Part shown: piece by piece, positions 17,522 through 24,843 of the stretch
Layout of the letters: each line of letters begins with the position of its first letter
Numbering within the stretch: the first letter of the stretch is position 1
DNA from: an uncultured Pirellulales bacterium
GTDB lineage: Bacteria > Planctomycetota > Planctomycetia > Pirellulales > Lacipirellulaceae
DNA length: 53,471 nucleotides
Direction: 5' to 3'
NCBI GenBank assembly: GCA_947258835.1
Contig: CAMYJY010000002.1
Coordinates: 10,692 to 64,162 of the forward strand
Position numbers and translations under genes: made by a program
Notes under the pieces: generated by a model
Databases searched by the model: none
What the model saw: only the letters and a program-made list of their open reading frames with translations
Told to the model about the DNA's origin: nothing

Positions 17522-18394
17522 ATGACACTTGCTGCCGCTTATGCCTCAGGGAAGTTCGGTCTGTCCTACGAGCTATTTCCGCCCAAGACCGAGGCCGGCC
17601 TGGAGAGTCTGTTGGGACATGTAGCCAGGTTGGCCGCTTGGCGGCCGAGTTATATTACCTGCACCTATGGGGCGGGTGGTTCCACCCAAGACAGAACCCT
17701 GGAGGTCATTGCCGGGGTGCGTCAAAGATTCGAGCTTCCCGTCGCGACCCATCTGACGTGCGTCGGCTTGGCCGCCGAGCAATTGGGCCTGTATCTCCAG
17801 CGATGCTGGGACCTGGGCGTGCGGAATGTCGTGGCACTCCGGGGTGATCCACCCCAAGGCGAGCAAGACTTTCAACCGCCTCCGGGAGGTTTTTCCTACG
17901 CCAATGAGTTGGTGGGATATATTCGCGAAAAATTTCCGGCCATGGGAATTGCGGTGGGCGGCTATCCGGAAACCCACCAGCAGGCCCCCAGTCCGCAAGT
18001 CGACCTAGAAAATTTGCGGCGGAAGGTCGCTGCCGGGGCGGATGTCGTGATTACCCAATTGTTTTTCGATAACCGCGATTTTTTTGATTTTTGCGAGCGC
18101 TGTGAGCAAGTTGGAATTCGTGTGCCGATTGTACCGGGCCTGTTACCGGTCACCAATGGTGCGCAAATTCAGCGCATCGCGTCCCTCTGCGGGGCCAAAC
18201 TGCCGCCGGAGTTTACAGCGGAATTACTGCGTTATGCCGACGACCCGCAGGGACAGTTTGAGGTGGGCGTGGAATTTGCCACGCGGCAAACGGCCGAGTT
18301 GCTAGCAGCAGGGGTCGCCGGATTACATTACTATGTCTTAAATAAGTCGGCAGCGACCGAGAGGGTCTTGAGCTCGGTGCAGTTGCCCAGGTAA
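17522..18394 (+). CDS. metF: 5,10-methylenetetrahydrofolate reductase
   Basis: Reduces methylene-THF to methyl-THF for methionine synthesis. The TIM-barrel family features are FELFPPKT-like YELFPPKTEAGLE, ITCTYGAGGSTQDRT, ATHLTCVG, NVVALRGDPPQG (flavin and folate site), AVGGYPETHQ, DVVITQLFFDN and VPIVPGLLPV. The length of 290 aa is typical. A TTG directly precedes the ATG at 17522 and gives an alternative start one codon earlier. With metK and mtnA it forms part of methyl-group metabolism, though they are not one operon. The kinase gene starts 5 nt downstream. Confidence 0.95.
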   Translation: MTLAAAYASGKFGLSYELFPPKTEAGLESLLGHVARLAAWRPSYITCTYGAGGSTQDRTLEVIAGVRQRFELPVATHLTCVGLAAEQLGLYLQRCWDLGVRNVVALRGDPPQGEQDFQPPPGGFSYANELVGYIREKFPAMGIAVGGYPETHQQAPSPQVDLENLRRKVAAGADVVITQLFFDNRDFFDFCERCEQVGIRVPIVPGLLPVTNGAQIQRIASLCGAKLPPEFTAELLRYADDPQGQFEVGVEFATRQTAELLAAGVAGLHYYVLNKSAATERVLSSVQLPR

Positions 18395-18399
18395 AGCGG

Positions 18400-19896
18400 A
18401 TGCGCGAACACCAGTCCACCAGCCTGGTACCCCGTTGGACGGGACGAAAGATTGGAGATTACCAAATCTTACGGCACCTGGGCTCGGGGGGAATGGCCGA
18501 GGTGTATTTGGCCGAGCAGTGCTCCTTGGGACGTCGGGTGGCCTGGAAGGTGTTGCATCCCCATCTGGCCACCGATGCCAGTTACGTGCAGCGTTTTTGC
18601 CACGAGGCGCGGGCGGCCGCCTCCTTAGTGCATCCCAATATCGTGCAAATTTATGAAGTGGGCGCAGCAGAGGGCGTCCATTTTATTGCTCAGGAATACG
18701 TTTCCGGCCAGAGCCTGGCGGACGTTCTCCAGCGTCAGGGGGCCTGCGAGCCCAGTTTTGTGGGGCAGATTCTCCAGCAAATTGGTCGCGCCCTGGTAAA
18801 GGCGGAGGCCCTGGGCATAATTCACCGTGATATCAAGCCGGAGAATATTTTGCTGAGCCCCGCGGGCGAGGTCAAAATTGCCGATTTTGGCTTGGCGCGG
18901 GTGATTGGCAGCGATGCACTGACTCAGGTGGGTGTGGCCCTGGGGACGCCGCTGTACATGAGCCCCGAGCAAATCGAAGGTCGCACGCTCGACGTGCGGA
19001 GCGATATCTATGCCTTGGGGGTGACCGGCTACTATTTGCTGGCGGGTAGGCCTCCCTTTACGGGGGAGACCCCGCTGGCCATTGCCGTGCAGCATCTGCA
19101 GCGCGCGCCCGCGCGGCTGGAAAAGCTCAGGCCGGATATACCGGGCGAGATGGCTGGCTTGGTGCATCAGATGCTCGCCAAAAATCCTGCCGAGCGTCCC
19201 GGCAGTCCCACCGAGTTACTCCAAGCGGTGGCACGAATAGAAAAATTTGTGGATGTTTCCGGGGATGCTAGCGTCCCCCGGCAGGCGACCCACAGCCTAC
19301 CGACGGCAGACCGTCGGTCTGAGAGAGGCGGCAGTCAGGATCAAGAGCGGCAACGGGTTCGTTCCCTGCGGTCCGCTCGTGGGTTCCGGCTACCCAGGAG
19401 GTTGGCCTTGGGAATCATCGCGGGTGGGTTGCTGGGGGCCGTGGTGGGCGTGGCCATGCGCCCCCGCTTTATGTTGTCGGCTGCCACGACGGACGTGGTG
19501 CCGCACAAAGCATCTGCCGCGGCTCAGTTATTTTATGCCAAGCGAATGGATACGGAGGCGGCTTGGTTGGCTGCGGTGGCGTACGACCGCAGCGATCCTT
19601 TCATAGCACGGGAGGCGCGGAAGGGCCTCATCCGCTGTTATCTCTTGGTCTTGCAGGAGGATCCGCAGGCACTGCGGCAATTAAGGCACTTGCAACGCCA
19701 GCTGGCCATGGCCGATGAGGCCGGACATGATTTTGTCTGGGCTGGATTGTGTATCGCCCAGCAGCGTTTGGGAAATCGAGCTGCGGCGCTGGCCGCCCAT
19801 CAGCAATTGGATGCGCGCGGGCGTGATCGGTTGCGGCGCTCGGAGAGCCAGTTGTATCAGCTGTTGCAGACCGTGGTGGATCGTCTTCTGTTGTAG
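18400..19896 (+). CDS. Membrane-anchored serine/threonine protein kinase
   Basis: Hanks-type kinase. The glycine loop is LGSGGMAEVYL (residues 28-38), the catalytic Lys is K50 in VAWKVL, HRDIKPENILL is near 142-152, ADFGLARV near 160, GTPLYMSPEQIEG is the activation segment end, and DVRSDIYALGV follows. After the kinase domain (about 20-285) comes a basic linker, one membrane helix at about 333-353 (LALGIIAGGLLGAVVGV), and an external C-terminal domain of about 130 residues with TPR-like helices. A short palindrome in the linker DNA (ACCGACGGC...CCGTCGGT, near 19299) resembles an inserted repeat. The C-terminal 269 nt overlap the convergent membrane protein gene. Confidence 0.93.
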   Translation: MREHQSTSLVPRWTGRKIGDYQILRHLGSGGMAEVYLAEQCSLGRRVAWKVLHPHLATDASYVQRFCHEARAAASLVHPNIVQIYEVGAAEGVHFIAQEYVSGQSLADVLQRQGACEPSFVGQILQQIGRALVKAEALGIIHRDIKPENILLSPAGEVKIADFGLARVIGSDALTQVGVALGTPLYMSPEQIEGRTLDVRSDIYALGVTGYYLLAGRPPFTGETPLAIAVQHLQRAPARLEKLRPDIPGEMAGLVHQMLAKNPAERPGSPTELLQAVARIEKFVDVSGDASVPRQATHSLPTADRRSERGGSQDQERQRVRSLRSARGFRLPRRLALGIIAGGLLGAVVGVAMRPRFMLSAATTDVVPHKASAAAQLFYAKRMDTEAAWLAAVAYDRSDPFIAREARKGLIRCYLLVLQEDPQALRQLRHLQRQLAMADEAGHDFVWAGLCIAQQRLGNRAAALAAHQQLDARGRDRLRRSESQLYQLLQTVVDRLLL

Positions 19897-20656
19897 CGGA
19901 GATATTTACGAAATATTCCTTGCACTCGGTTTGCGAGGTGCTGTCCCCGGAGGCCATGGCCCACAGGCTGACTAGAATATAGAGTACCAGCAGGACCCAC
20001 CAACCAAAGATCAGCAGCGGTGCGACTTCTACGCCGAGGAGGTACACGGCCAATCCCACCACGGCAATCCCTCCCAACAGCAAGGCGGCCTGTGCGGGAC
20101 CACCCAGTCCCCGGACCAGTGCGAGAATGAGGGCCGCCGCGGTGAGAGTGCCCAGCAGTTGTGGCAGGGAGAAGGAAAACGTGAGCTGCGGTCGTACTGC
20201 TGCATCGTTGCCCGCGGTAGAGTCCGGGGCCTCGGGGATTGGCTGGCCGTCTTCGTTGGCCCGCCGGGCCGCAATGCGGGACTTGAGCAGCTGGGCCTGT
20301 TGCTGTCTGGCCACGGCGCGCTGTTTTTCCTGGCGCAGCACGACATACCAGCCCAGGCCCAGGGCAGCACATCCCAGCGCGAAGGGGCCCAGGTAGGTTC
20401 CCAGGGTGATCATGGCGGTCATCATGACCGCGAGCAGTGCCGTGGCGAGCAGCAGGTGCCCCGTGTTCCACTGCCAGGCTTGGAAGTCGCTCAGGGTGAG
20501 AGACTCAGGCGGCTCATGTTCCTCGAGGAGTTCATCGATATCCAGGCGGTCCTCGACGTCGCGGACCTGGCGCTCGGCCCGTGCTCGCTGGTGCTCAAGA
20601 ATTTCCGGATCGACCGGTTCCAGCTCCAGTTCGTCTTCATCCTCAGTACCGGACAT
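19628..20656 (-). CDS. Uncharacterised membrane protein overlapping the kinase gene
   Basis: Unrecognised. The N-terminus is strongly acidic (EDEDELELEPVDPEILEHQ), followed by hydrophobic segments (LLLATALLAVMMTAMITLGT, FALGCAALGLGWYVVL, LTAAALILALVRGLGG, ALLLGGIAVVGLAVYLLG and LLIFGWWVLLVLYILVSLW). The last 90 or so residues, beyond position 19896, are antisense to the kinase gene, low in order and rich in A, P, R and D. They probably arose by loss of the original stop. The start overlaps the end of the TPR lipoprotein gene by 14 nt, implying cotranscription. Confidence 0.7.
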   Translation of the reverse strand: MSGTEDEDELELEPVDPEILEHQRARAERQVRDVEDRLDIDELLEEHEPPESLTLSDFQAWQWNTGHLLLATALLAVMMTAMITLGTYLGPFALGCAALGLGWYVVLRQEKQRAVARQQQAQLLKSRIAARRANEDGQPIPEAPDSTAGNDAAVRPQLTFSFSLPQLLGTLTAAALILALVRGLGGPAQAALLLGGIAVVGLAVYLLGVEVAPLLIFGWWVLLVLYILVSLWAMASGDSTSQTECKEYFVNISATTEDDPPRSATADTTGSPSAATDHARAHPIADGRPAPQLDFPNAAGRYTIQPRQNHVRPHRPWPAGVASALIAAVPADPPARPRDNSG

Positions 20657-21374
20657 TGGGTTGCCACTGTTGGACGGTGCGGGTTTCAGCAGGTTGGGTG
20701 GGGATGGGGGCGGCCGTGGTGGCTTGGAGGGTTGCTACGCGGGCCGCAATCGCGGGTTGGAAGCGATTGATTTCCAGGGAGCGTTGGTAATTGGCCAGTG
20801 CTTGACGCGGGTCTCCTGAGACCTCGCGGAGGCGTCCCAAGGCGGTGAGGGCACGACTGTTATTCGGTTCAATCGAAATGGCCTCGACGAGCCGGTTCTG
20901 AGCCTGCTGCAGATTATTCGTTTCCTCCAGCAAGCGGGCGAGTTCAATGCGCGGGTTGGCTAACTGGGGACTGCGTGCAGTCCAACCTTCGAGCAGACGA
21001 AAGGCTGCATCTTGCCGGTTGGTATCGGTCAGCAGCACGGCCAGCCCGCGGTAGCACTCCGCATGATTGGCGTCGTACTCCAGGCACTGATTGTAGAGCT
21101 GTTCGGCTTGGGCCAGATCCTCCGGCCGATTCAAGAGTTTGCCGTTTTTATGGAGCGCGGAGGCCAGATTGTAATAGCTGTTGGCCGCCCGTGGGTTGCT
21201 GGCGATGGCCCGTTGAAATTGCTGTGAAGCTTGCTGGTAGTTTCCCTGCTGGTACAGCCGCACGCCTTCGGCGTTCAGGGCCTGGGTGGTCATCTGGCTA
21301 CAGCCCCCGCAGAGCAGGCAACTGAGGGCACCGAGGGACGTACCGAGGACAAGTGGCTTCAGGGGAGCGTACAT
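20643..21374 (-). CDS. TPR-repeat lipoprotein
   Basis: The N-terminus MYAPLKPLVLGTSLGALSCL runs into LCGGC, a plausible lipobox with Cys25 as the lipidated residue. The rest consists of TPR units with the usual pattern (ALNAEGVRLYQQGNYQQASQ, NPRAANSYYNLASALHKNGK, AEQLYNQCLEYDANHAECYR, NNSRALTALGRLREVSGD, RQALANYQRSLEINRF), about five in all, suggesting a protein-binding scaffold at a membrane. The tail is Thr/Pro/Gln-rich. It leads a two-gene unit with the 19628-20656 membrane protein. The partner is unknown. Confidence 0.85.
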   Translation of the reverse strand: MYAPLKPLVLGTSLGALSCLLCGGCSQMTTQALNAEGVRLYQQGNYQQASQQFQRAIASNPRAANSYYNLASALHKNGKLLNRPEDLAQAEQLYNQCLEYDANHAECYRGLAVLLTDTNRQDAAFRLLEGWTARSPQLANPRIELARLLEETNNLQQAQNRLVEAISIEPNNSRALTALGRLREVSGDPRQALANYQRSLEINRFQPAIAARVATLQATTAAPIPTQPAETRTVQQWQPNVRY

Positions 21375-21650
21375 GGGATTGACGCACGCTTGGAGTGCGT
21401 CCTCGCTGTGCCAAAAGTGGGGCTGAATGTATTGACGGCGGGCTGGAAGCTCGTGTGTTGCTGCGCGGCCGCCTGTGGGTAGTCAGCGGTCAAACTTGGC
21501 TGCCGCGCGGGCCGGGCCAGGCAATTGCTGGGAAAATTAGCAGCCGGGCACGGCAGACGCAACCCGGATGCGCGGTTGCCAGCACGGGCGGGGTGCCGGA
21601 ACGGGCTGGCACGGATTTGTCACCCGTGGGTGGCATCGGTTGGCGATAGC

Positions 21651-21680
21651 CTACCGATGTGACGCAGTCACAAGAGGTTT
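21651..21680. repeat. Dispersed 30-bp repeat (CTACCGATGTGACGCAGTCA type)
   Basis: Matches 38861-38890 with one or two differences, including the continuation CAAGAGGTT. Both copies sit in repeat-filled intergenic DNA. Confidence 0.85.
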
Positions 21681-21741
21681 GTGGGGAATTTTAAGGAAGG
21701 GCCTATCCCAAAACCGCGCCGGGGGCCGGTCCACCAAACAG

Positions 21742-21828
21742 CGAGCTACCGCTCGAAAGGCAGTTGCCGGCCTCTGTGGGACGCTAGCGTCAAGAATAAC
21801 CACGAAGAAAAGAAGAGCACGAAGAAAA
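21742..21828. repeat. Family B repeat copy (diverged)
   Basis: Shares GCGAGCTACCGCTCG, GCTAGCGTCAAGAATAA and CCACGAAGAAAAGAAGAGCA with the two nearly identical copies at 52928-53039 and 53247-53358. Confidence 0.85.
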
Positions 21829-21864
21829 TCTGGGCCACGGTCTGCGTACTCTTGGTGATGATAA

Positions 21865-22021
21865 CGTCATTCCCGCGCAAGCGGGAATCTAGACTATCTG
21901 CGCCTACTTCTGGATTCCCGCGGGAATGACGTGAACAAACTGGATTCCTGCGGGAATGACGTGAACAACCTGCGCGGGAATGACGTGAACAACCTGCGCG
22001 GGAATGACGTGAACAACCTGG
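21865..22021. repeat. Family F palindromic repeat expanded into a tandem array
   Basis: Starts as CGTCATTCCCGCGCAAGCGG. The right arm is then reiterated: CGGGAATGACGTGAACAA begins at 21921, 21951, 21975 and 21999, giving one 30-bp and two 24-bp periods. Confidence 0.88.
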
Positions 22022-22275
22022 ATTCCTGGCTGCGGGCCTGCCTGCCGCAGCCGGGCCACCGACCGTCCAGTTTGGCTAAACCGGAAGATCCCTACCAACC
22101 GGTATCTTTGCTCAAACCGGTTATTTTTTCTGAGTGTTCTATTTTACGCGGCCCTGCTCCGATGATTGCTAGCATCAGGGGCACCGTTTCAACCCCGTGC
22201 CGGACTTTCTAATTTTCCGCGGGCCAGCACGGACAACAACGCCGACCACCGGCTCACCAGCAGGAGCAACTCCCC

Positions 22276-22809
22276 ATGCCAGTCAAAAAATCCAAGGCGA
22301 CCAAGAGCACCAGCAAAACAGGCACGGCACGCAAACAGGCAACTTCTCCCCGAGGACGCGCGACCAGCAAAAAGACCAGCAAAAAGACCAGCAAAAAGTC
22401 GTCGGCCTCGCCAGCCGAGGACCGTGAAGTCACTATCGATCGTCGCACCAAGGCAGACCGCCGCAACCCACGCCAGCCAGCCCAGAGCGTCCCGAAAGCT
22501 GTCGACCGTCGCAAAAAAGTTCAGCGCCGCCGTCAAATTGATCCGACCACCTGCGAGCGCGATTACTCGGAACAAGAAGTTGAATTCATGAATGCCATGG
22601 ACTGCTACAAGCGGATTAGCGGGCGGATGTTCCCGACGTGCAGCGAAGTCTTGGAAGTTATCCGCGGTTTGGGTTATGTGCAGCTGACTGCTGCTGAGCT
22701 GGCTGCTATTCGTCCCGAGCGCGACTCCAGGGAGGAGATTGACGGTGCGGAGTCCGCTGAAGATGAGCTGTCAACAGCCGAGTTCGCCTGCGAAGAGGGC
22801 TTGCTCTAG
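22276..22809 (+). CDS. Conserved planctomycete-type protein with lysine-rich N-terminus
   Basis: A 177-aa protein with no named function. The first 45 residues are rich in Lys, Thr and Ser with SKKTSKKTSKKS repeats, resembling a disordered nucleic-acid-binding tail. A basic middle (VDRRKKVQRRRQIDPTT) leads into the ordered core CERDYSEQEVEFMNAMDCYK, then RISGRMFPTCSEVLEVIRGL, which I recall as recurrent in planctomycete genomes. The C-terminus is acidic. AGGAG lies about 10 nt before the ATG. The basic tail plus helical core suggests DNA or RNA binding, but this is inference only. Confidence 0.85.
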   Translation: MPVKKSKATKSTSKTGTARKQATSPRGRATSKKTSKKTSKKSSASPAEDREVTIDRRTKADRRNPRQPAQSVPKAVDRRKKVQRRRQIDPTTCERDYSEQEVEFMNAMDCYKRISGRMFPTCSEVLEVIRGLGYVQLTAAELAAIRPERDSREEIDGAESAEDELSTAEFACEEGLL

Positions 22810-22866
22810 GTAAGCCAGACTGTTTTCCCTTCCCACGCGTTCCGTTCCAGGTTGGTTTGCTGGTGA

Positions 22867-23553
22867 CTAGTGGCGGCGACTCATGCTGCGCAAGGCTTCC
22901 ACGGCGGCTTGGCTGCTATCTTTGGATTTGAGATCCGCATGGGCAGCAGGCAGTTGGGCGGGTTCTTGTTTCGCAGGGGCGGCTTTGTCCGCACCTGCGG
23001 GCTGATCCTCGATCGTCTGCTCTGGTGCGTTGCCGGAGGATGCGTCAGGCTCCGCTGTCTTCACCGGTAGGGCACTGGTTTCGTCCGTGCGGTGTGTGCG
23101 GGTGTCTGACAAGGCATGTTCACGAGGAGATGGTTCGTCGTTGAGCCAATTCGTGATATCTTCTTCAGCAACTGCGGCAGCTTTTTTCTCCGCGGTTCGC
23201 AGAGCGGCTTCGGTCACGTTCTTGACCTGGGATTTTTTGAGGTTTTTAATTCCGTGTGAGATGGTGACTAAAAATCGGAGGGAGCCAATCTCCAGTTCAT
23301 CTCCCGACGTCAGTTCGATCTTATGGCCCGGGGTGATCTTGTGGCCATTGATCAGCGTACCATTGCGACTGTCCAGATCCTTAAGCAGTACGGCCGTTTC
23401 ACGACGCAAGATCAGGCAGTGTTGGCGACTGACGGAGTTGTGGGCCGCGCAGAGGTGACACTTGGGACTACGCCCAATCAAGAATTTATCTTTCTTCACG
23501 GCGATTTTCGTGCCTGGTTTGGCCCCCGTAAGCACTTTCAAAATTACGTCCAT
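22867..23553 (-). CDS. FHA-domain protein
   Basis: The FHA fold binds phosphothreonine peptides. The N-terminal 100 residues hold the family signature: KFLIGRSPKCHLCAAHNSVS, SRQHCLILRR, then LDSRNGTLINGHKI, giving the GRS, SxxH and NG(T) landmarks in order. The C-terminal 110 residues are Ala/Glu/Pro-rich and probably disordered. I start at the ATG ending 23553 (MDVILKVLTGAKPG, 228 aa) because the fold begins there; an upstream ATG at 23664 adds 37 residues without family features. A Ser/Thr kinase lies in the same window and could be a source of phosphorylated partners, but no direct link is shown. Confidence 0.9.
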   Translation of the reverse strand: MDVILKVLTGAKPGTKIAVKKDKFLIGRSPKCHLCAAHNSVSRQHCLILRRETAVLLKDLDSRNGTLINGHKITPGHKIELTSGDELEIGSLRFLVTISHGIKNLKKSQVKNVTEAALRTAEKKAAAVAEEDITNWLNDEPSPREHALSDTRTHRTDETSALPVKTAEPDASSGNAPEQTIEDQPAGADKAAPAKQEPAQLPAAHADLKSKDSSQAAVEALRSMSRRH

Positions 23554-23874
23554 GGCTCCGCTCTCGAATTTATCTTGCGCGAATCCTCGCCACATGCGCC
23601 CCTCTCGAGACGGTGGCGGACCAGTAAAATACCCCAGGCCGTTTTTGGGGAAACCGATATACACTATTATTATAGCAAGCAGCGTGTGGTAACTAGGGAG
23701 TTGTATGCGGTTTGTGGCACATTTGCGGTCGCTCGGGCGCGGTTTCCGGTTTGCTGAGGTAGGGTGCCCCTGGATAGCCTGGTGGCAGGGTCATGCTCAG
23801 TCTACCCCCCGCAAGGGGGTAAATTTCGGTGTCGGACGGCAGGAAAGGGCTTTTCTAGCCGAGCAAGTTAAGCC
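23554..23874. other. 321-bp intergenic region with one hairpin
   Basis: Between lipoate ligase and FHA genes. A compact hairpin TACCCCC...GGGGGTA lies at 23803-23821. No poly-T tail accompanies it on the minus strand, so it is not a clear terminator. Otherwise nothing recognised. Confidence 0.55.
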
Positions 23875-24669
23875 TTACCGTTTGGCGAGCCATTGAGAGT
23901 TTCCGTACTTCGCTTGCAGCAGCTGATTGGTTTGGGATAGCAGCCGCTGGGATGGTGTTGTGGGTTGGAGATCCAGCTGCAGTGCTTGGGCCAGGGCTGG
24001 GAGTAGGGTGTGGAGTAGGGTCTCCACGGCGATATCCTGGCCACAGATTTCGGCTATACCGGGTAACTCGGGAGCGAACCGTGAGCGGCCCAACAGGATG
24101 CTCCCATGCTGCAGTACCGCGCCTGCTTTCCGTCGCTGGGCGCTACCGATGACCTTGTGCGCCGCGGTGGGAGTTGGCAGAGAGGTGTTTTGGAGGAGTA
24201 CGTCTCCTGGGGAACGCCGCTGAAAGCACAGAAAGGGCTCTACCTGGTCCAGAAGTTTCGATGCTGGTTGACAAAGGACGGCCTGCCAGGTGGGGGTGTC
24301 GGCAAGCAACTCGGTCTGTAGCCAATCAACCAGTTCCGTATGGACCGCGTCGTAGAGGGTCTGTGTTTCCGCGGCCAGCGGGTGTGTGGCGGGGAGCACC
24401 AGGCTATAGGTGAGTTCACGATCGTGGACAATCGCCCCTCCTCCACTCAACCGTCGCACGATATCTGCATCGCGACTTGCAGCATGCTGTTGCCGATCCC
24501 GAGAGGCTTGAAAGTAGCCCAGCGAGAGGGTGGGGCGAAGCCACTGATAGACCCGCAAGGTTGCTTGACGGGAGTGCTGCGCGTCTAGCAGCAGGGCCTC
24601 ATCGCAGGCCATGTTCCAGGCACCCGCGGTTGGCGGATCGATAATGAGAGCTAAAGGGGTCAGGCACAT
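23875..24669 (-). CDS. Lipoate-protein ligase/octanoyltransferase family protein
   Basis: Belongs to the LplA/LipM/BPL fold that attaches lipoate or octanoate to lipoyl domains. The key blocks are WNMACDEALLLD, LRVYQWLRPTLSLGYFQ, VRRLSGGGAIVHDRELTYSL and KVIGSAQRRKAGAVLQHGSI, the last carrying the conserved catalytic Lys. Whether it is an LplA-type ligase or a LipM-type transferase cannot be told by eye. It lies directly downstream of gcvPB in the glycine cleavage run, so GcvH is the likely substrate. The apparent start codon (MCLTPLALIID) lies inside the palindromic repeat at 24656-24737. The next in-frame Met is residue 20, inside a conserved block. Confidence 0.88.
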   Translation of the reverse strand: MCLTPLALIIDPPTAGAWNMACDEALLLDAQHSRQATLRVYQWLRPTLSLGYFQASRDRQQHAASRDADIVRRLSGGGAIVHDRELTYSLVLPATHPLAAETQTLYDAVHTELVDWLQTELLADTPTWQAVLCQPASKLLDQVEPFLCFQRRSPGDVLLQNTSLPTPTAAHKVIGSAQRRKAGAVLQHGSILLGRSRFAPELPGIAEICGQDIAVETLLHTLLPALAQALQLDLQPTTPSQRLLSQTNQLLQAKYGNSQWLAKR

Positions 24670-24737
24670 TTTTTCGGCGGTTGTGCTGGTGTTGGTAATT
24701 TACGGCCCGGCACGCCGAAAAAAATGAGCCTGACCCC
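24656..24737. repeat. Palindromic REP-like element (family D)
   Basis: An 82-bp element with terminal inverted arms GGGGTCAGGCACATTTTTTC and GAAAAAAATGAGCCTGACCC(C), plus internal pairing. A second copy in the opposite orientation is at 38770-38849. The outer end overlaps the first codons of the lipoate ligase gene. Such elements resemble REP/BIME-type sequences mobilised by TnpA-REP transposases; no such transposase gene is in the window. Confidence 0.88.
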
Positions 24738-24817
24738 GGGGGGGCCCCCCCGTGCAAGCCAGGGGCGGGTTCTGCCGTCTTGCGAGGCGCGTTCCGGCAC
24801 CCACTCAAGCGACCAAC

Positions 24818-24840
24818 GGCAGGCGGCTTTGCCGCCTGCC
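24818..24840 (-). terminator. Perfect 10-bp hairpin just after gcvPB
   Basis: Arms GGCAGGCGGC and GCCGCCTGCC with a 3-nt loop, beginning 4 nt after the gcvPB stop on the minus strand. There is no U-tract, so termination is only a possibility. The sequence that follows (CGTTGGTCGCT in minus orientation) matches the core of family A, so the hairpin may instead be part of a dispersed repeat. Confidence 0.4.
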
Positions 24841-24843
24841 GCT

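Larger units (their letters stand above)
21375..22275. other. 901-bp intergenic region made largely of dispersed repeats
   Basis: Contains a 17-nt word (21591-21607, GGGTGCCGGAACGGGCT) shared with 49822-49838, an element at 21651-21680 shared with 38861-38890, a family B copy at 21742-21828 and a family F cluster at 21865-22021. Short open frames here are read from repeats and are not called. The last 100 bp should hold the promoter of the 22276 gene. Confidence 0.75.

Noticed and set aside
21921..22021. CRISPR array from 24-bp periodic repeats
   Set aside because: Only four units, the period contains almost no spacer, and it extends from a REP-like palindrome.
24818..24840. Strong terminator for the gcv operon
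   Set aside because: Stem is perfect but has no U-tract and its flank matches a dispersed repeat; listed at low confidence only.
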